Below, one piece after another: positions 1-11,024 of a stretch of 64,000 nt of DNA; position 1 is the first letter of the stretch, and each line of letters starts with the position of its first letter. This stretch comes from Hymenopus coronatus (Eukaryota; Arthropoda; Insecta; Mantodea; Hymenopodidae). Position numbers and translations under genes: made by a program. The stretch spans positions 58,702,501-58,766,500 of the forward strand of contig CM060899.1 of assembly GCA_030762935.1 (NCBI GenBank), in the 5' to 3' direction. The notes beneath the pieces are model-generated. The model saw only the letters and a list, made by a program, of their open reading frames with translations, did no database searches and had not been told where the DNA came from.

Positions 1-352
1 AGTAATGTTTTGAGCTTTCATAAGATCTGTGCATGATGGGTGCCGCGTTTTTGACACTTGATCAAAAGTTGCAAGAAAAACTGTTTCTGTTAAGAATGTG
101 GAGCTCCACCGTAAAAATCCCAGTGAATTTTTGAGACGGCTTATTACCATGGGTGAAACTTGGATACATCACTACACCCCAGAAAGTAAATCACAGTCAA
201 AACAGTGGATTGCGCCATGTGAATCAACTCCAAAAAAAGGCAAAGTCAATTTTGTCAGCTAACAAGATTATGGCGACTGTTTTCTGGGATGCACAGGGAA
301 TTATTTTTATCGATTACTTGGAAAAGGGCAAAAAGTATCACTGGTGACTACT
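1..352 (+). pseudogene. Mariner transposase fragment (irritans-like), broken
   Basis: The middle of a Tc1/mariner transposase is readable but out of frame. Around 153-170 it gives MGETWIH, where the family has a DETW-type motif, so the first catalytic Asp is replaced by Gly. Downstream, in a second frame, come the family blocks KIMATVFWDAQGIIFIDYLE and then KGK. This wording is typical of irritans-group mariners. The fragment starts before the window or is 5'-truncated, has lost the DNA-binding domain and the last two catalytic Asp residues, and has at least one frameshift near 230. It is an inactive fossil. Confidence 0.85.
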
Positions 353-404
353 ACGCATTTTCATTGAGAGGCCCGACCTAGTAGCCGAACCTAGTAATGA
401 AATC

Positions 405-866
405 ATTCGTGTCGCATCCTTGAAAGATGGCGAACTTTAACACCAAGATGGATGTGTTAACGGACTTTTCGTTTTTGAGTTATGCTCTATGCGTGCGCGT
501 GTATCTTTCCTAAAAAACCTTATGGCTACATTCACATGACTTTCTCTGTAACAACATGTTCTTGCAGAAGCGCGTTCTTCTATCTACTTCATGCTAATCG
601 AGATAAAAATTGCAGATAGAAGACAAATAAGGGAATATGTTAAGCTAATTCTTCTAAGACCTAATCGCTATGTGATGATTCAAAATTCGATTGTCTTTGC
701 TTGGCCAGGAAAAAAAAAAAGAAGGAAAGAAACAAAAACGAATGATGACTTCTCACTTGAAAATACTAAGTATTGGAAACTCATGGTGTAGATAAATGCA
801 TGATTTGTAACAATCGTCTGTTTGTGGAATGGCTAGAGAAAGTAATGTGAATCGAACACATAAGAT
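405..866. repeat. Family A scraps in mixed orientation
   Basis: Three Family A pieces lie together. 405-525 is a forward 3'-side piece (CGTGTCGCATCCTTG, TTTTCGTTTTTGAG) that stops at the A-run after CTTTCCTAAAA. 528-775 is a forward 5' part starting at ACATTCACATGACTTTCTCT. 786-866 is a reverse end (TAGAGAAAGTAATGTGAAT). The order implies insertion of one copy into another followed by rearrangement. Confidence 0.7.
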
Positions 867-1051
867 GTTTTGTTTAAGCATTAATAAAATTAATGTAACA
901 AGTTTGCATTACCCATTAGAGAGCAAGGAACAGAAACCTGACAATTCGAATGTAGTGATTGGTTGTGCCATCCCTGCATTCCCATAAACGGACGTCGATT
1001 CAATGTAAATTACATTAGGTCATCAGAGTTCGATGCACTTCATGTAAAGTG

Positions 1052-1122
<71 letters not shown>

Positions 1123-1464
1123 AAAAGATACCACATTGTTCCCAGAGCGTTATGCAAATTGGAGCATCAATAACCACAGAAGGATTCCGGTAAAATTAGC
1201 AATCCTACAAGTATGTATATTTTCGATATTGGCTCTTATATTATCTGTAATATCTGATTTCTTAGTTCGAAAATTTATTTATAACATATTAGTCCAATTG
1301 ACTTGGCTTTTTCATAAAGAAACATTTGCACTGAAACCGGTGGCTTTATTGTATTATCTGCTTCTCCATAGTTTTAGTTAAATATGCCTATATCTCTAAT
1401 AAGTAACAGTAGGTTATTAACTAAATTTTCTTTTGGAAGATATTCTGGGTTTATTAAGCCCAGT
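867..1464. other. Unassigned sequence with a T68 tract
   Basis: A T-run of about 68 bases occupies 1053-1120. The Phe-rich reading frames across it are artefacts of that run. The tract could be the reversed A-tail of a retrotransposed sequence, but nothing beside it is recognisable. The rest is AT-rich and unassigned. Confidence 0.5.
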
Positions 1465-1475
1465 AATTCATGCCT

Positions 1476-1786
1476 CAAGCGGGAGACCTGGGTTCGATCC
1501 CTAGTACCGGCGTGGGGATTTTTCCCCCGCTGGGAGACCTGGCCCGGAGTGCACTCAGCCTTGTAAGGTCTCTGGGGGGCCAATTGAGGAGCTACTTGAT
1601 GGAGAAGTAGCGGCTCCAGGTCATGAGGACCGTATTAACCTGCCGGGGGACTCGAGGCACTGACCACGTCTCACCCTCCAATACTGCACCCCATCCATGA
1701 CGTCTGTAGTGGAGTGCGATGGGGGACGCAGCGGCCGGGCGGCAGGCCAAGGTTCCCCGTGAGCTGTCATGCCATGGAGTTATTAT
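1476..1786 (+). mobile_element. SINE S5 copy with 11-bp target duplication
   Basis: A tRNA-derived SINE whose tRNA head is 5'-truncated. It keeps the box-B-like GGTTCGATCC, then GGCGTGGGGATTTTTCCCCC and a GC-rich body. AATTCATGCCT occurs exactly at 1465-1475 and 1787-1797, which fixes the insertion. Other S5 copies lie at about 26905-27224 and 42082-42430 (reverse). Confidence 0.85.
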
Positions 1787-1797
1787 AATTCATGCCT

Positions 1798-2100
1798 ACC
1801 CAGAGCTTCTAATTTGAAGAGATGAGAGGCTGTTTTTTCTCTAAATTGCGTAACCTACATACTGGATATCCTTTGAAGATTACCATTGTATGTAGACATT
1901 TCCTTAATCTATAATGTTCTTTCAATAAACCCGTTATCAGGTTGAGTTTAAGTACGTCTTCAGGTAATAAGGTTCAACCCATCATCTTCTTACTGTGCGA
2001 GTGTGTGGATGTGAGATAGATAAGAGAGAGATTTTGGAGGGGATTCCCCACTGCAGCCATAGCTTATTGTGTGTCAGATTCCAGCAGAATAGGATGAGAA
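1798..2100. other. Unassigned AT-rich sequence
   Basis: No reading frame, repeat relative or RNA gene was recognised here. Confidence 0.4.
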
Positions 2101-2545
2101 GATAGTTAAAAAGCAATTTAAATTATTATAAAGTTGATTTTAATTGGGATCGAAACCAGAGGGTGGGGCGGGAGCCACCGTGGAGGGTCCTTAAACAATT
2201 TCCAATGATTTCATCTCGATGCGGGGAGCGCTAGAACCCCTCGAACTCCCTGGGTCTACAGAGGACTTCCAACACCATCCCGCCGGCAAGAGCTGGCACA
2301 GTCACCACCACGGAAGGGCGCCACCACCGCAGTCCTCGCCAACACTTACAATCCTGAAAGAGACCAGTTGGGTGAATTGCAGATGAACTGAAGGGACAAG
2401 AAGTTCGGGGAATGAAGAAATCTTAACAGTTGCCTAGTGAAACAAAAACAGAAAAACCCAAGGGTCAGATCAGACCCGATCCCATGACCTCCCGAATGAC
2501 AGTCTGAGACGAAACGCTTGAGCCAACATGCTCAGTATTTTCTTA
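2101..2545 (-). repeat. Possible SINE-like repeat, single copy here
   Basis: GC-richer than its surroundings. The right end, read on the minus strand, has a tRNA-like block (reverse of GATCCCATGACCTCCCG) with the spacing expected of an RNA polymerase III box B. No second copy is visible in the window, so the call rests only on resemblance to the other SINE heads. Confidence 0.3.
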
Positions 2546-3199
2546 CTGTGTTATATCCTTCTGTTTTCATCCGTTTTTGGTGGTGGTAATATTTAATCCA
2601 GTCGTGATTTTTGTAAATAAAGTTTTGTGTTGATATCTTTCGATATCATTTACTTATGCTTAATCATCTGTCACTTTTTAGATGGCCCTCGTATCTTACA
2701 TACAGTAGCTTTTCCAAATTTCACTCATGCATCACTTAAGTAGAACCAAAAGGGGGTCTTTCTTCTGAAAAAACATGAATACGGTGTTCGCGTCAAGCTT
2801 TCAGGGCGAGATTAGGTTCTCTTTTTCGTCCTTGTTTTTACTTTTTTGTGTAGAGTAACAGGTCGTAGCAGCAAAGTCGTTAAAAAGAATGAATGCGGCG
2901 GTTGTTCCTCCACGCCCCGATGTACATGCGACCATTATATAACCTGGTGCAACAACAGCTTAAGTGCAGTGGAAACCATTAGAACTAGAGCAATCAGAAG
3001 TAATACCGCGAAACACCTCAACCAGCTGAGCTTATAAAGCGCTATGCTAAGCACACCTACCAAAGGGCATAAATTGCTGGACGTTATGGTGCTACTGGGG
3101 CTTTTATCCCCAAAATACTAGTTTCTCTTCTAAAATACCAGACAGAGCCATACACAATAGGTGAAAGGCGCTAGAGAAGGTTTCAGGAAAAGAGAACAT
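2546..3199. other. Unassigned sequence
   Basis: Contains a 63-codon frame at 2846-3037 that is unlike any family I recognise and lacks splice or promoter context. Nothing else is supported. Confidence 0.4.
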
Positions 3200-4215
3200 T
3201 TACGGGGGCGATTTGATGAAAAAAGATCTGTGTGTCCGTGAACACGATAACTCTAAAACAAAAAGTAGGTAAAATACCAAACTTGGTATTTTGGTTTAGT
3301 ATATTCCAAAGATACGATACGAAGATTTTGAGACAAATCCTTAACCCCAAACTACCCTTTACACTCGTGTTAATAATGTCCTTTATTGTAATAATATTAA
3401 CTAATTTCCTATCAAAAAGTCGCCCTGTGCGTTGTAATGGTTACGTTAACTTCAGCTGGTCAGCATGGTGGCGCTCGCTAAAGTGATTCGCTTTGGTGTT
3501 TCGTGGCGTGGTGGATCGTGGGTTCGAGTCTTGCCTTCGGCATGGATGTTTATATGTTTGTGAAATATGTCTATGTATGTGTGTATTGGAACGAAAAAAA
3601 AAACAGTGATCAAACAGAAAAAGTTAAAAAAAAAAAAAAAAAAAAAGGAAGAGAAAAGGTCGCGGGTTCAAACTCGGCGGAGTACAATAGATTTTTAGCA
3701 TGGTTTCTTTCGGAAGGGAAGTAAGGTCATTGGTCTTGTGTTGTAGATTTACGGCACGTAAAAGAACCTCAAGCCTGATGAAGAGGTCTCTGAGGAAAAT
3801 TAAGCGGTCTTTCGCGCCCAGTATAGAATGGGAAGCTGAGAACCACAGCAGTTAAAGAGCGTCCATAAATAAAACTCCATTTCCATGTTCTATCAAAAAA
3901 ATTATGAAATACCGTGAAAAAAAATATTCTTTTGGATGTGGATTTCATCCAATAAGATTTCGAAAATACTGATTTTATGAAAAATGGGTTTAATGATTTT
4001 GATGCAATTGCTGTATATTAAAGATATTTACATGGCAAATAAAATGAATATCTTCAGTTTTCTAGGATACCTTATAAAAGATTTTATTATCACTTTAGCT
4101 TAGCATATTCCCTTATTATTTCTCTCCTACTTATAAGGAAGTAAATAAAGACACTTTCCATGGCCTTGTCTTTATCTTAGCACGAAGTAAAGAGAAGGAT
4201 CAGATTTGGTAATAA
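3200..4215 (-). repeat. Family A, reverse copy interrupted by nested SINEs
   Basis: Family A blocks in reverse order: GTGAACACGATAACTC, AAATACC-type palindrome, AAACTACCCTTTACA, then TTAAAGATATTTACATGGCA and TAAGGAAGTAAATAA. The outer hairpin end is missing or decayed and part of the interior is deleted. The copy is split at 3409-3899 by a SINE insertion flanked by CTATCAAAAA. Confidence 0.8.
3419..3889 (+). mobile_element. SINE S2 with S1 nested inside its head
   Basis: CTATCAAAAA at 3409-3418 and 3890-3899 is a 10-bp target duplication. The insert starts with an S2-type tRNA-like head (about 3423-3455). Most of the next 190 bases are an S1 element (TTTGGTGTTTCGTGG, GGTTCGAGTC, ending in an A-run at 3626-3646). 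S2 then resumes with GTCGCGGGTTCAAACTCGG and CGTAAAAGAACCTCAAGCC to its 3' end. This is a three-level nest: S1 in S2 in Family A. Confidence 0.8.
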
Positions 4216-4957
4216 TAATCTGTTGGAAACTAAAGCATTTTTGGAAATGGCCCATATGTCTCTTTGTGAACATAACTCAAAAACAAAAAGTCTGTAAAAT
4301 ACCAAACCTAGTTTTTAAGTTTAGTATCTTCCAAGAATGCGACGCGAAGATTTTAAGGAAATCTCACCCCACTATCCCAAAATACCCTTTACATGGAAAT
4401 AAATTACGAAATTTGGATTTTTTCAAAAATGGCTCAAACGATTTTGATTAAAATACTGTATGTCAAAGACATTCACATGGTAAATAAAATGTATATCTTG
4501 AATTTTCTGTGGATAGTCCCTGAAGATCTCTTCATTCTGGAGTCTTTTGCATAATTGGTAAGCCGTAAGAAATAGACAAAAACTTACTACACGTAAATCT
4601 CATTAAAACACACATATTATGTCATACAACAACTTTTTTTTGTGGTGTTGACAGTTTCCGAGATTTTTCCTTGCTACTGACTTAAGTTTTTTCACAAAAA
4701 AAAAAAAACAAAAAAAAAAAACAAAACAAAACAAAACGTATTTCAATCAGATAGCAACGAGCTTACAAAAGATTTGACTATCGCTTTAATCTAGTGTATT
4801 GTCTTATTTCCATTCTACTTATAAGGAAGCATTTAATACGACCATTTCTGTTATCTGCTGTTTATCTTGATTAGCATGAAGTAGAGAGAAAAATCAGCTT
4901 TAAAAGCATCAGCAGGATAGCTAGAGAAAGTCATGTGAATGGAATACATCAGATTTT
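4216..4957 (-). repeat. Family A, reverse copy, 5'-side truncated
   Basis: Runs from CATTTTTGGAAATGGCCC through AAATACCAAACC, GGGAATAGCC-like and TTTATCTTGATTAGCATGAA blocks to a normal end, TAGAGAAAGTCATGTGAATG then GAATACATCAGATTTTT. The TGTACA palindrome is absent. A poly-A/AC expansion lies near 4697-4737. Confidence 0.8.
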
Positions 4958-5148
4958 TGTACACATATGCTGCATGACCTACGTATAAACCCATTAAAGT
5001 TTCAACTCTGTAGCGCTAATAGTTTTCTAGTTACTCATATTTTTGTGTTTAAAAACGCATGTTGTCAAAATCTATCTCCTGCAATTTTAATGCAACGAGG
5101 CCAAAAATGTTACTGACTGTTCTAGAAAATTGCGATTAATAAAACTAA

Positions 5149-5245
5149 GTATCCACAATGTACATAGTAGATAGAGAAGGTATTGTATTCCGCCCAAAAA
5201 TTCGATATCGATATTTCACCGGAAATATGTTCTGAGATACCCTGA

Positions 5246-5280
<35 letters not shown>

Positions 5281-5960
5281 GTGTATGTCTGCGAGCACTA
5301 TAACGCAAAAAGAAAAAATTGATGGAATACCAAACTTTGTATTTAAGTTTAGTGTCTCCCGAGAATGCGACAATAAGATTTTTAGGAAAATCCATCTCAA
5401 CTACAGTTAAATGGAACATTTTTCTATAGTTTTGATGGAAAAAGTGTCTATCCACTTTGATTAAAATGACAAAGGTTTAAGCAGTTTTTGTGAAAAATGA
5501 GAATGCATATCTTGAATTTTCTGGGAATGGCTTATCAGGAGCTCTGCATTCTGGGTGACTTTTGCATAACTAGAAACCGTTAAAGATAGACAAAACCTTT
5601 TATTCAAAAAATGTAGATCTCGTTAAAACGCACAATTTACATCATGTCATTTAGTATTCTGTCGAGGCTGTTAATGGTTTAATATTTAAAACACTTAAAC
5701 TTTTTTCAAGTTTGAATTTGGCATTTCTTTTTGTTTTGTTTTACCTCTGGATATACAAAAGGAACAGAATTTCAATCACATAGCAAACAGTTTTTAAAAG
5801 ATTTGACTATGCTTTATCCTAGCGCGATCCCTGTTTCCCTTCTACTTACAACGGGGCAAGAAATAAGACCATTTCTGCTAATGTTTCTCACGATTAGCAT
5901 GAAGTAGATAGTAGAATACGTTTTCTGTTTTACAGAACAGATAGAGAAAGTCATGTGAAT
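5149..5960 (-). repeat. Family A, reverse, near full length
   Basis: Begins at the palindrome around AATGTACATAGTAGATAGAG and ends at AGAGAAAGTCATGTGAATGA. The internal homopolymer appears as a run of about 27 A at 5249-5275 and creates spurious Phe-rich minus-strand frames. Confidence 0.85.
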
Positions 5961-5984
5961 GAACAATGAATGTACATAGTAATA

Positions 5985-6825
5985 AAAGTCAGATGTGTTC
6001 CATTCACATCTCTGCAACAAATTATTGTTAAAAAGCTTATGTTTCTATTTACTTCATGCTAATCGAGGGAAAAAAAAAACAAAAAAAAAAAAACAGAAAT
6101 AGTCTTATTACTTGCTTCCTTGTAAGCAGAAGCGAAATAAGGGAGTACCATAGGTTAAAGTGATAGTCAAAAGCTGGTTGCTATGTGACTGAAGTTCATT
6201 TATTTTGTATCGACAGGAGTTGGCAAATTCCTGTATGAGAAAAGTAACTTTTTCATAGCTGAAACCGAAAACAAGGAATATCTCTAAAACGATCAGCTCC
6301 ACGAAAAAAATGTACATAACATAAATTGTGTGTTTTAACATGCTCTACATTTTTATGTGGTAAATATTGTCCATATATTGCGGTTTAGCAGTTAGACAAA
6401 ATTCCGTAAAATTCATCCAGATAAAGTAGTCTTCAATGTATCGATTTTATTTGTCAGGTAAATACTTTTATCGTACGATATTTTAATCAAATACGTCAGA
6501 GTCATTTTTGAGAAAATCAAAATTTTCGAAAAAAGTTCCATGTAAAGGGTAGTTGGGGGTGGGGGGATTTTCTTAAAAAATCTTTGTGTCGCACACTTGG
6601 AAAATACCAAACTTAAATACCAAGTTTGGTATTTAACGGTCTTTTCGTTTTAGAGCTAAGTTGTCCACAAACACACACACACGGACCTTTTTCCAAAAAT
6701 GCTTTTGTTTTTGATTCAGGGGGGCCCAAAACATGTATTTCCCGTGAAATCTCGGTATCGAATGTTTTGGTGGAATTCAATACCTTCTATATACACTATG
6801 TACATAGTACGTGTAGAGAAAGTAA
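5985..6825 (+). repeat. Family A, forward, near full length
   Basis: Starts CAGATGTGTTCCATTCACAT. The ACTTTCTCTAC motif is deleted and the copy goes straight to CTCTGCAACAAATTATTG. It ends at the palindrome ACTATGTACATAGTACGTG followed by TAGAGAAAGTAAA. It lies tail-side against the reverse copy at 5149-5960. Confidence 0.85.
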
Positions 6826-7558
6826 ACATTAATATTTTAATACTCATGCAAGCTGGAATTTTGAAACGCGGAAAAAATAGTGCGGTTAATATGTAGTAAA
6901 ACATTTCAAAAGTTGTCTTCCATTTTAAGATTTTTGAAATTTCACAGTAACATTATCTTGAGGCCGAACGCGTTCCATGTGCCGGGTTGGGCCTCTACCA
7001 TTTATTTTCTGTACCTATTCCTTGTTAACTATTCTAGGCAACTTTTGGTACTACGTCATTAGGAAACATACATAAGCTAGTATTATTATGTTTAGGAAAA
7101 TCATTTTGTAATTCGATGAGAATGAACTCTTGTACACCATTGAAAATTCGACCACTTTTCTCTCTGTTTTTAATGCCAGGTAGGGGCATTTTTAATTTCT
7201 GCCCACTTGGTGGAACCACTGGGCTAATTACATACCATTTTCGCATCAGCAAACGTTAATAAATTACGCTACGTTTTATGTGATTTGTTTGCTACTGCAT
7301 GTGACGGTCCATTGCCTGTCAAACGCATTATCAAATGACGGGTCTAATTAAGCCCAGGGTAAACACTGGTGGACGAATTATGTGCAATCAAAATTATATA
7401 AATTCTGTTTTAAACAAAGCATATCAATTGACATATGGGAACAAATAGTAATTGCTTTGTGAGGCGTTAACACCTACTGGTCGCTGTGTTTCAAGTCTCT
7501 CAAGGGGGAGGTTGTATCCTATAATAATTATTACGATAAAAAAAATGCAAATGGCGTG
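6826..7558. other. Unassigned sequence
   Basis: Low-copy sequence with no recognisable protein, tRNA or repeat. Short frames at 6880-7062 (+) and 7034-7252 (-) have no family resemblance. Confidence 0.4.
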
Positions 7559-7942
7559 TTATTTATGAACGCTCGTTAACTGCTGTGGTTCCCAGCGTCC
7601 CATTCTATACTGGACGTGAAAGATCGGCTAATTTTGCTCAGAGACCTCTCTATCAGTCTTGAGGCTCTTTTACGTGCCGTAAATCTATGACACGGTACCA
7701 GCGGCTTTACTTCCCTTCCGAAGGAAGCCAGGCCGCGCCAATGGTTAGACCATTCGCCTCTCAGCTAGATCCCAAGCGACCGCATGTGAGATTTGTAGTG
7801 GACATAGCGGCGCAGGGGCGGGTTTCCTCCGGGTTCTTCTGTTTCCCCCGGCATCGCATTGCACCGGTGCTCCATCTTCATTCCATGTATCACCAGTGTC
7901 ATCGCCTGCGGTGCCTTGGTAGTAAAAGTCGGCGTTAAACAG

Positions 7943-7975
<33 letters not shown>

Positions 7976-8040
7976 CGAAGGAAACCATGCTAAGGATTTT
8001 ACGCCCGAAAAAATCCATCGTCCTCCGCCAGGTTTTTTTA
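7559..8040 (-). mobile_element. SINE S2 reverse copy split by S3
   Basis: Reverse S2: CCCATTCTATACTGGACGTG, GAGGCTCTTTTACGTGCCGT and ACTTCCCTTCCGAAGGAAGC, interrupted at 7730, then GCTAAGGATTTTACGCCCG and a decayed tRNA-like head. The two halves join exactly once the nested S3 and one copy of its target duplication are removed. Confidence 0.85.
7731..7975 (+). mobile_element. SINE S3 (tRNA-Ser/Leu-like head) with 12-bp duplication
   Basis: Starts GGCCGCGCCAATGGTTAGAC, a class-II tRNA-like head. The body contains CAAGCGACCGCATGTGAGAT and GGTGCTCCATCTTC, and it ends in a tail of about 30 A. CGAAGGAAGCCA at 7719-7730 and CGAAGGAAACCA at 7976-7987 are the target duplication (one mismatch). A second S3 copy is at 40019-40238 and a reverse piece at 57765-57945. 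Confidence 0.9.
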
Positions 8041-8069
8041 TTACGATGCTGATCCACACTCAGACTGAT

Positions 8070-8852
8070 TTTTATTTTCTCTAGACATGCTATGTGCATA
8101 GTGTAGGTACAGAGCAAGTATTGCATTCCATCCAAAAATTCGATACCGATGTTTCACCGGAATTGTGTTTTAAGGTCCCCTGAGCAAAAAAAAAAAAATA
8201 GAAAAAGACCCGTGTGTGGACAGTATAGCGCAAAAACGAAAATCCCGTTAAATACCAAAAACTTGGTATCTAAGTTTAGTATATTCCCAGAACACGAAGA
8301 TTTTCAAGAAAATGTTGCCAAGTAATGCAATCGCTTACTTGGAAAAAATTTCAAAAATTGTATTTTTTTCAAATAGGCTCTAACAATTTTTATTAAAACG
8401 TCGTATAATTTTGCACAATTGTTAAAACTAAGATCAGACAATAAGTCACTATACAAAAAATGTAGATCTCGTTAAAGCACGTAATTTATATCATATATAC
8501 TTTTTTTTCCAGTTGACCGTATCCGAGATATTCTTTGTCATTGGTTTCAGTTTTAAACTACGTAGCCTTTCTCAAGCGGTAAGTCATCTTTCGTTTCATC
8601 TGTTTTACTGCTAGCCGTGCAAAGCGAACCGAACTTCAACTATTCATATAGCGACTAGCTGTTAAAATTTTGACTATCGCGTTAGCCTTACGTACTCTCT
8701 TATTTCCCTTCTGTTTAGAAGGAAGCAAGCAATAAAAGAATTTCTGCTAATGTTTATCTCGATTAGCATGAAATAGATGTAATAATTTTTTGTAAGTATG
8801 GTTTGCAGGACAGGTAGAGAAATTCATGTGAATGGAACACATCCGATTTTTT
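8070..8852 (-). repeat. Family A, reverse, full length
   Basis: Begins TTTTCTCTAGACATGCTATG with a degraded palindrome and ends TTCATGTGAATGGAACACAT then CCGATTTTTT. All internal blocks are present, including AAATACCAAAAACTTGGTAT and GCAAGCAATAAAAG. Confidence 0.85.
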
Positions 8853-8889
8853 CACAGATGTCTATTACTCCATTTCAATGTTTACGTTA

Positions 8890-9890
8890 CGTATTTCAAT
8901 GCAATCCTCACTTACTTTAGTGTACTTTTTATAGCGTCTCTGCCAGCCATGAACACATGGTGCAGGCCATTCTTTGTCAGGTTCTTGAGAATCGCTTCAC
9001 TTTTCTAGAGCACTGCTTCGAAGTTCTCAAATCAAATGCCCCAAAGCTTGGCTTTAGTAATGGGAATAAAAAACATTACAGAGTGCAAGATCGGAGCTAT
9101 ACGGCCAATCCGCTATACAGGTAATGTTGAGTTGTGCCCGAAACTGCCAGGTGAGACCGCGCATTGTCATCGTGAATTCGCCATCCAGACCGAGGAAGTT
9201 CTGATCGTTTCTTTGCAATGTGCCATCACAGTTTAGCCAAAACTGACGCATAATATGCTGCTATAAGATTAGTGTGAGAGGGAACTGCATTCTATTAGAT
9301 CATTCCATGACAGTCGTACTTGGATCACCATCACTTTCCCTATAGATGGATGAACTTTCGCGTTTTTTGGTGTTGGAGATTTCCACACAGTGCTGGTTCG
9401 TTTTCCTTCAGGATCATAATGGTGCACCCATGACTCATAACCGGTGATAGTCGATTCCAAAAACGCATCCCTTCCATCAGCAAACACACGCAGACTCACG
9501 ACTTGTCTCCATTCGCACAGCTTTTTGTTCGGGAGTCAACAGACGTGGCACCCAACGGGCACAAACAGGGGTCGTATGATTATGCATAATCGTTAAGAAA
9601 TTCTCAACTCTTCATTGAGGTTACGTAATGTTATCCGCCGATCCAAGCGGACAATCACAGCAGCTGTGTGATGTTTAATTCAGTCACAGCAGAACCTCAG
9701 GTCCACCTTCTTAACACAGACAAGTCGGCCTTCCTTGAAGGCCTTCAACCACCTAAACAAGTTGCAAGAGGCGCTGCATCTTAACCGCACGCTTGCTGCA
9801 GCTTTTCGTAAATTTCACATTGTATGGTTTAACCTAAAACAGAATTTTATTGTGCCGTAGGTACTGCTCCTCTCGCGTATCCTCCATTTT
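8890..9890 (-). pseudogene. Mariner transposase fossil, heavily decayed
   Basis: Read on the minus strand from about 9890: an N-terminal stretch starting MEDTREEQYLRHNK, then CARWVPRLLTPEQKAVRMET (about 9550-9480), then ITGYESWVHHYDPEGKR (about 9440-9390), then a DNARSH block near 9175, then PYSSDLALCNVF near 9110. In the family these correspond to the WVP linker, the GDETW block, HDNARPH and PYSPDLAPxD. The first catalytic Asp is Tyr here and the third is Asn. Several frameshifts and stops are present. No inverted ends were found. It is a different lineage from the copy at 46595-47932. Confidence 0.85.
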
Positions 9891-10046
9891 CTTGTATATA
9901 AATGCAAGTAGGGTTTACAAAATAGAGCATTTACTATCAAGCTATCTTGACGAGACTGCTGCCGATTATGGTAATTATACATAAACACTCATTTTTTTTT
10001 CAAATGTTTATCGTACATATAGGAAACTATCACGGAAGCTACAAGA

Positions 10047-10874
10047 ATCTGATGTGTTCCATTCACATGACTTTCTCTACATCTCTGCAACAAATTATTG
10101 TTAAAAAGCTTATGCTTCTCTTTACTTCATGCTAATCCAGAAACAATTAGCAGAAATAGTCTTATCACTTGCTTCCTTGTAAGTAAAAGTGAAATATGGG
10201 AGTACCATAGGTTAAAGTGATTGTCAAAAGCTGGTTGCTAAGTGACTGAAGTTCCTTTCACTGTATGGGCAGGAGTTGACAAATTCCTGTATGAGAAAAG
10301 TATAAGTTTTCCAAAGCTGAAACCAAAAACAAGGAATATCTAAAAAGGATGAACTCCACGAGAAAAAATTATATAATATAAATTGCGTGTTTTAATGTGC
10401 TCTACATTTTTTGTGCGGTAAGTTTCTGCACATATCTTACGGTTTAGCTGTTATGCAAAATTCCGTAAAATTCATTCAGAATAAAGTAGTCTTCAGAGAC
10501 TATTCCCAGATAATATAAGAGAATTTAATCAAAATCGTTAGAGCTATTTTTAAGAAAATAAAACATTTTGAAATTTTTTCCACATAAAGGGTAGTTTGGG
10601 GTGGAGGATTTTCTTGAAAATCTTCGTGTCGCATCCTTGGAAGATACCAAACTTAAATACCAAGTTTGGTTTTTAACGCTCTTTTCGTTTTTGAGCTATG
10701 CTGCCCACAGACACTCACACAGACACACACGGACATTTTTCTAAAAATGCTTTTTTTTTTTTGGATTCAGGGGTCCCAAAACATATATTTCTGGTGAAAT
10801 CTCGGTATCGTATTTTTGGGTGCAATACAATAACTTCTCTACACACTATGTACATAGTACGTATAGAGAAAGAA
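10047..10874 (+). repeat. Family A, forward, full length (828 bp)
   Basis: A good reference copy. Starts ATCTGATGTGTTCCATTCAC and ends CTATGTACATAGTACGTATA then GAGAAAG. Internal order: CAACAAATTATTGTTAAA, TTCATGCTAATC, CTTGCTTCCTTGTAAGTA, AGCTGGTTGCTAAGTGACTG, GACAGGAGTTG-like block, TTAGCTGTTATGCAAAATTC, TCTTCGTGTCGCATCCTTGG, AAATACCAAGTTTGG, CA microsatellite, T-run, CTCGGTATCG. Confidence 0.9.
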
Positions 10875-11024
10875 AAACCAGTATCAGTCTTTGTTGATCA
10901 GCCCGGGTATAAATTTATTTTACTTTTATAAGCTCTTCACTTTCCAGCAGTTGCCTTATATTCCTGTTTTCCAAAGTTTTCTGTCCTCCCTAAAAAATCC
11001 GTCCTTTCGAAATGAAACGTAACT

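Noticed and set aside
963..1381. Poly-Phe frames of 76 and 110 codons
   Set aside because: They arise from the T68 run, and nothing flanking is protein-like.
3200..6825. CRISPR array or satellite array
   Set aside because: The repeats are dispersed, in both orientations, 0.8-0.9 kb long and variably truncated, with no regular spacer structure.
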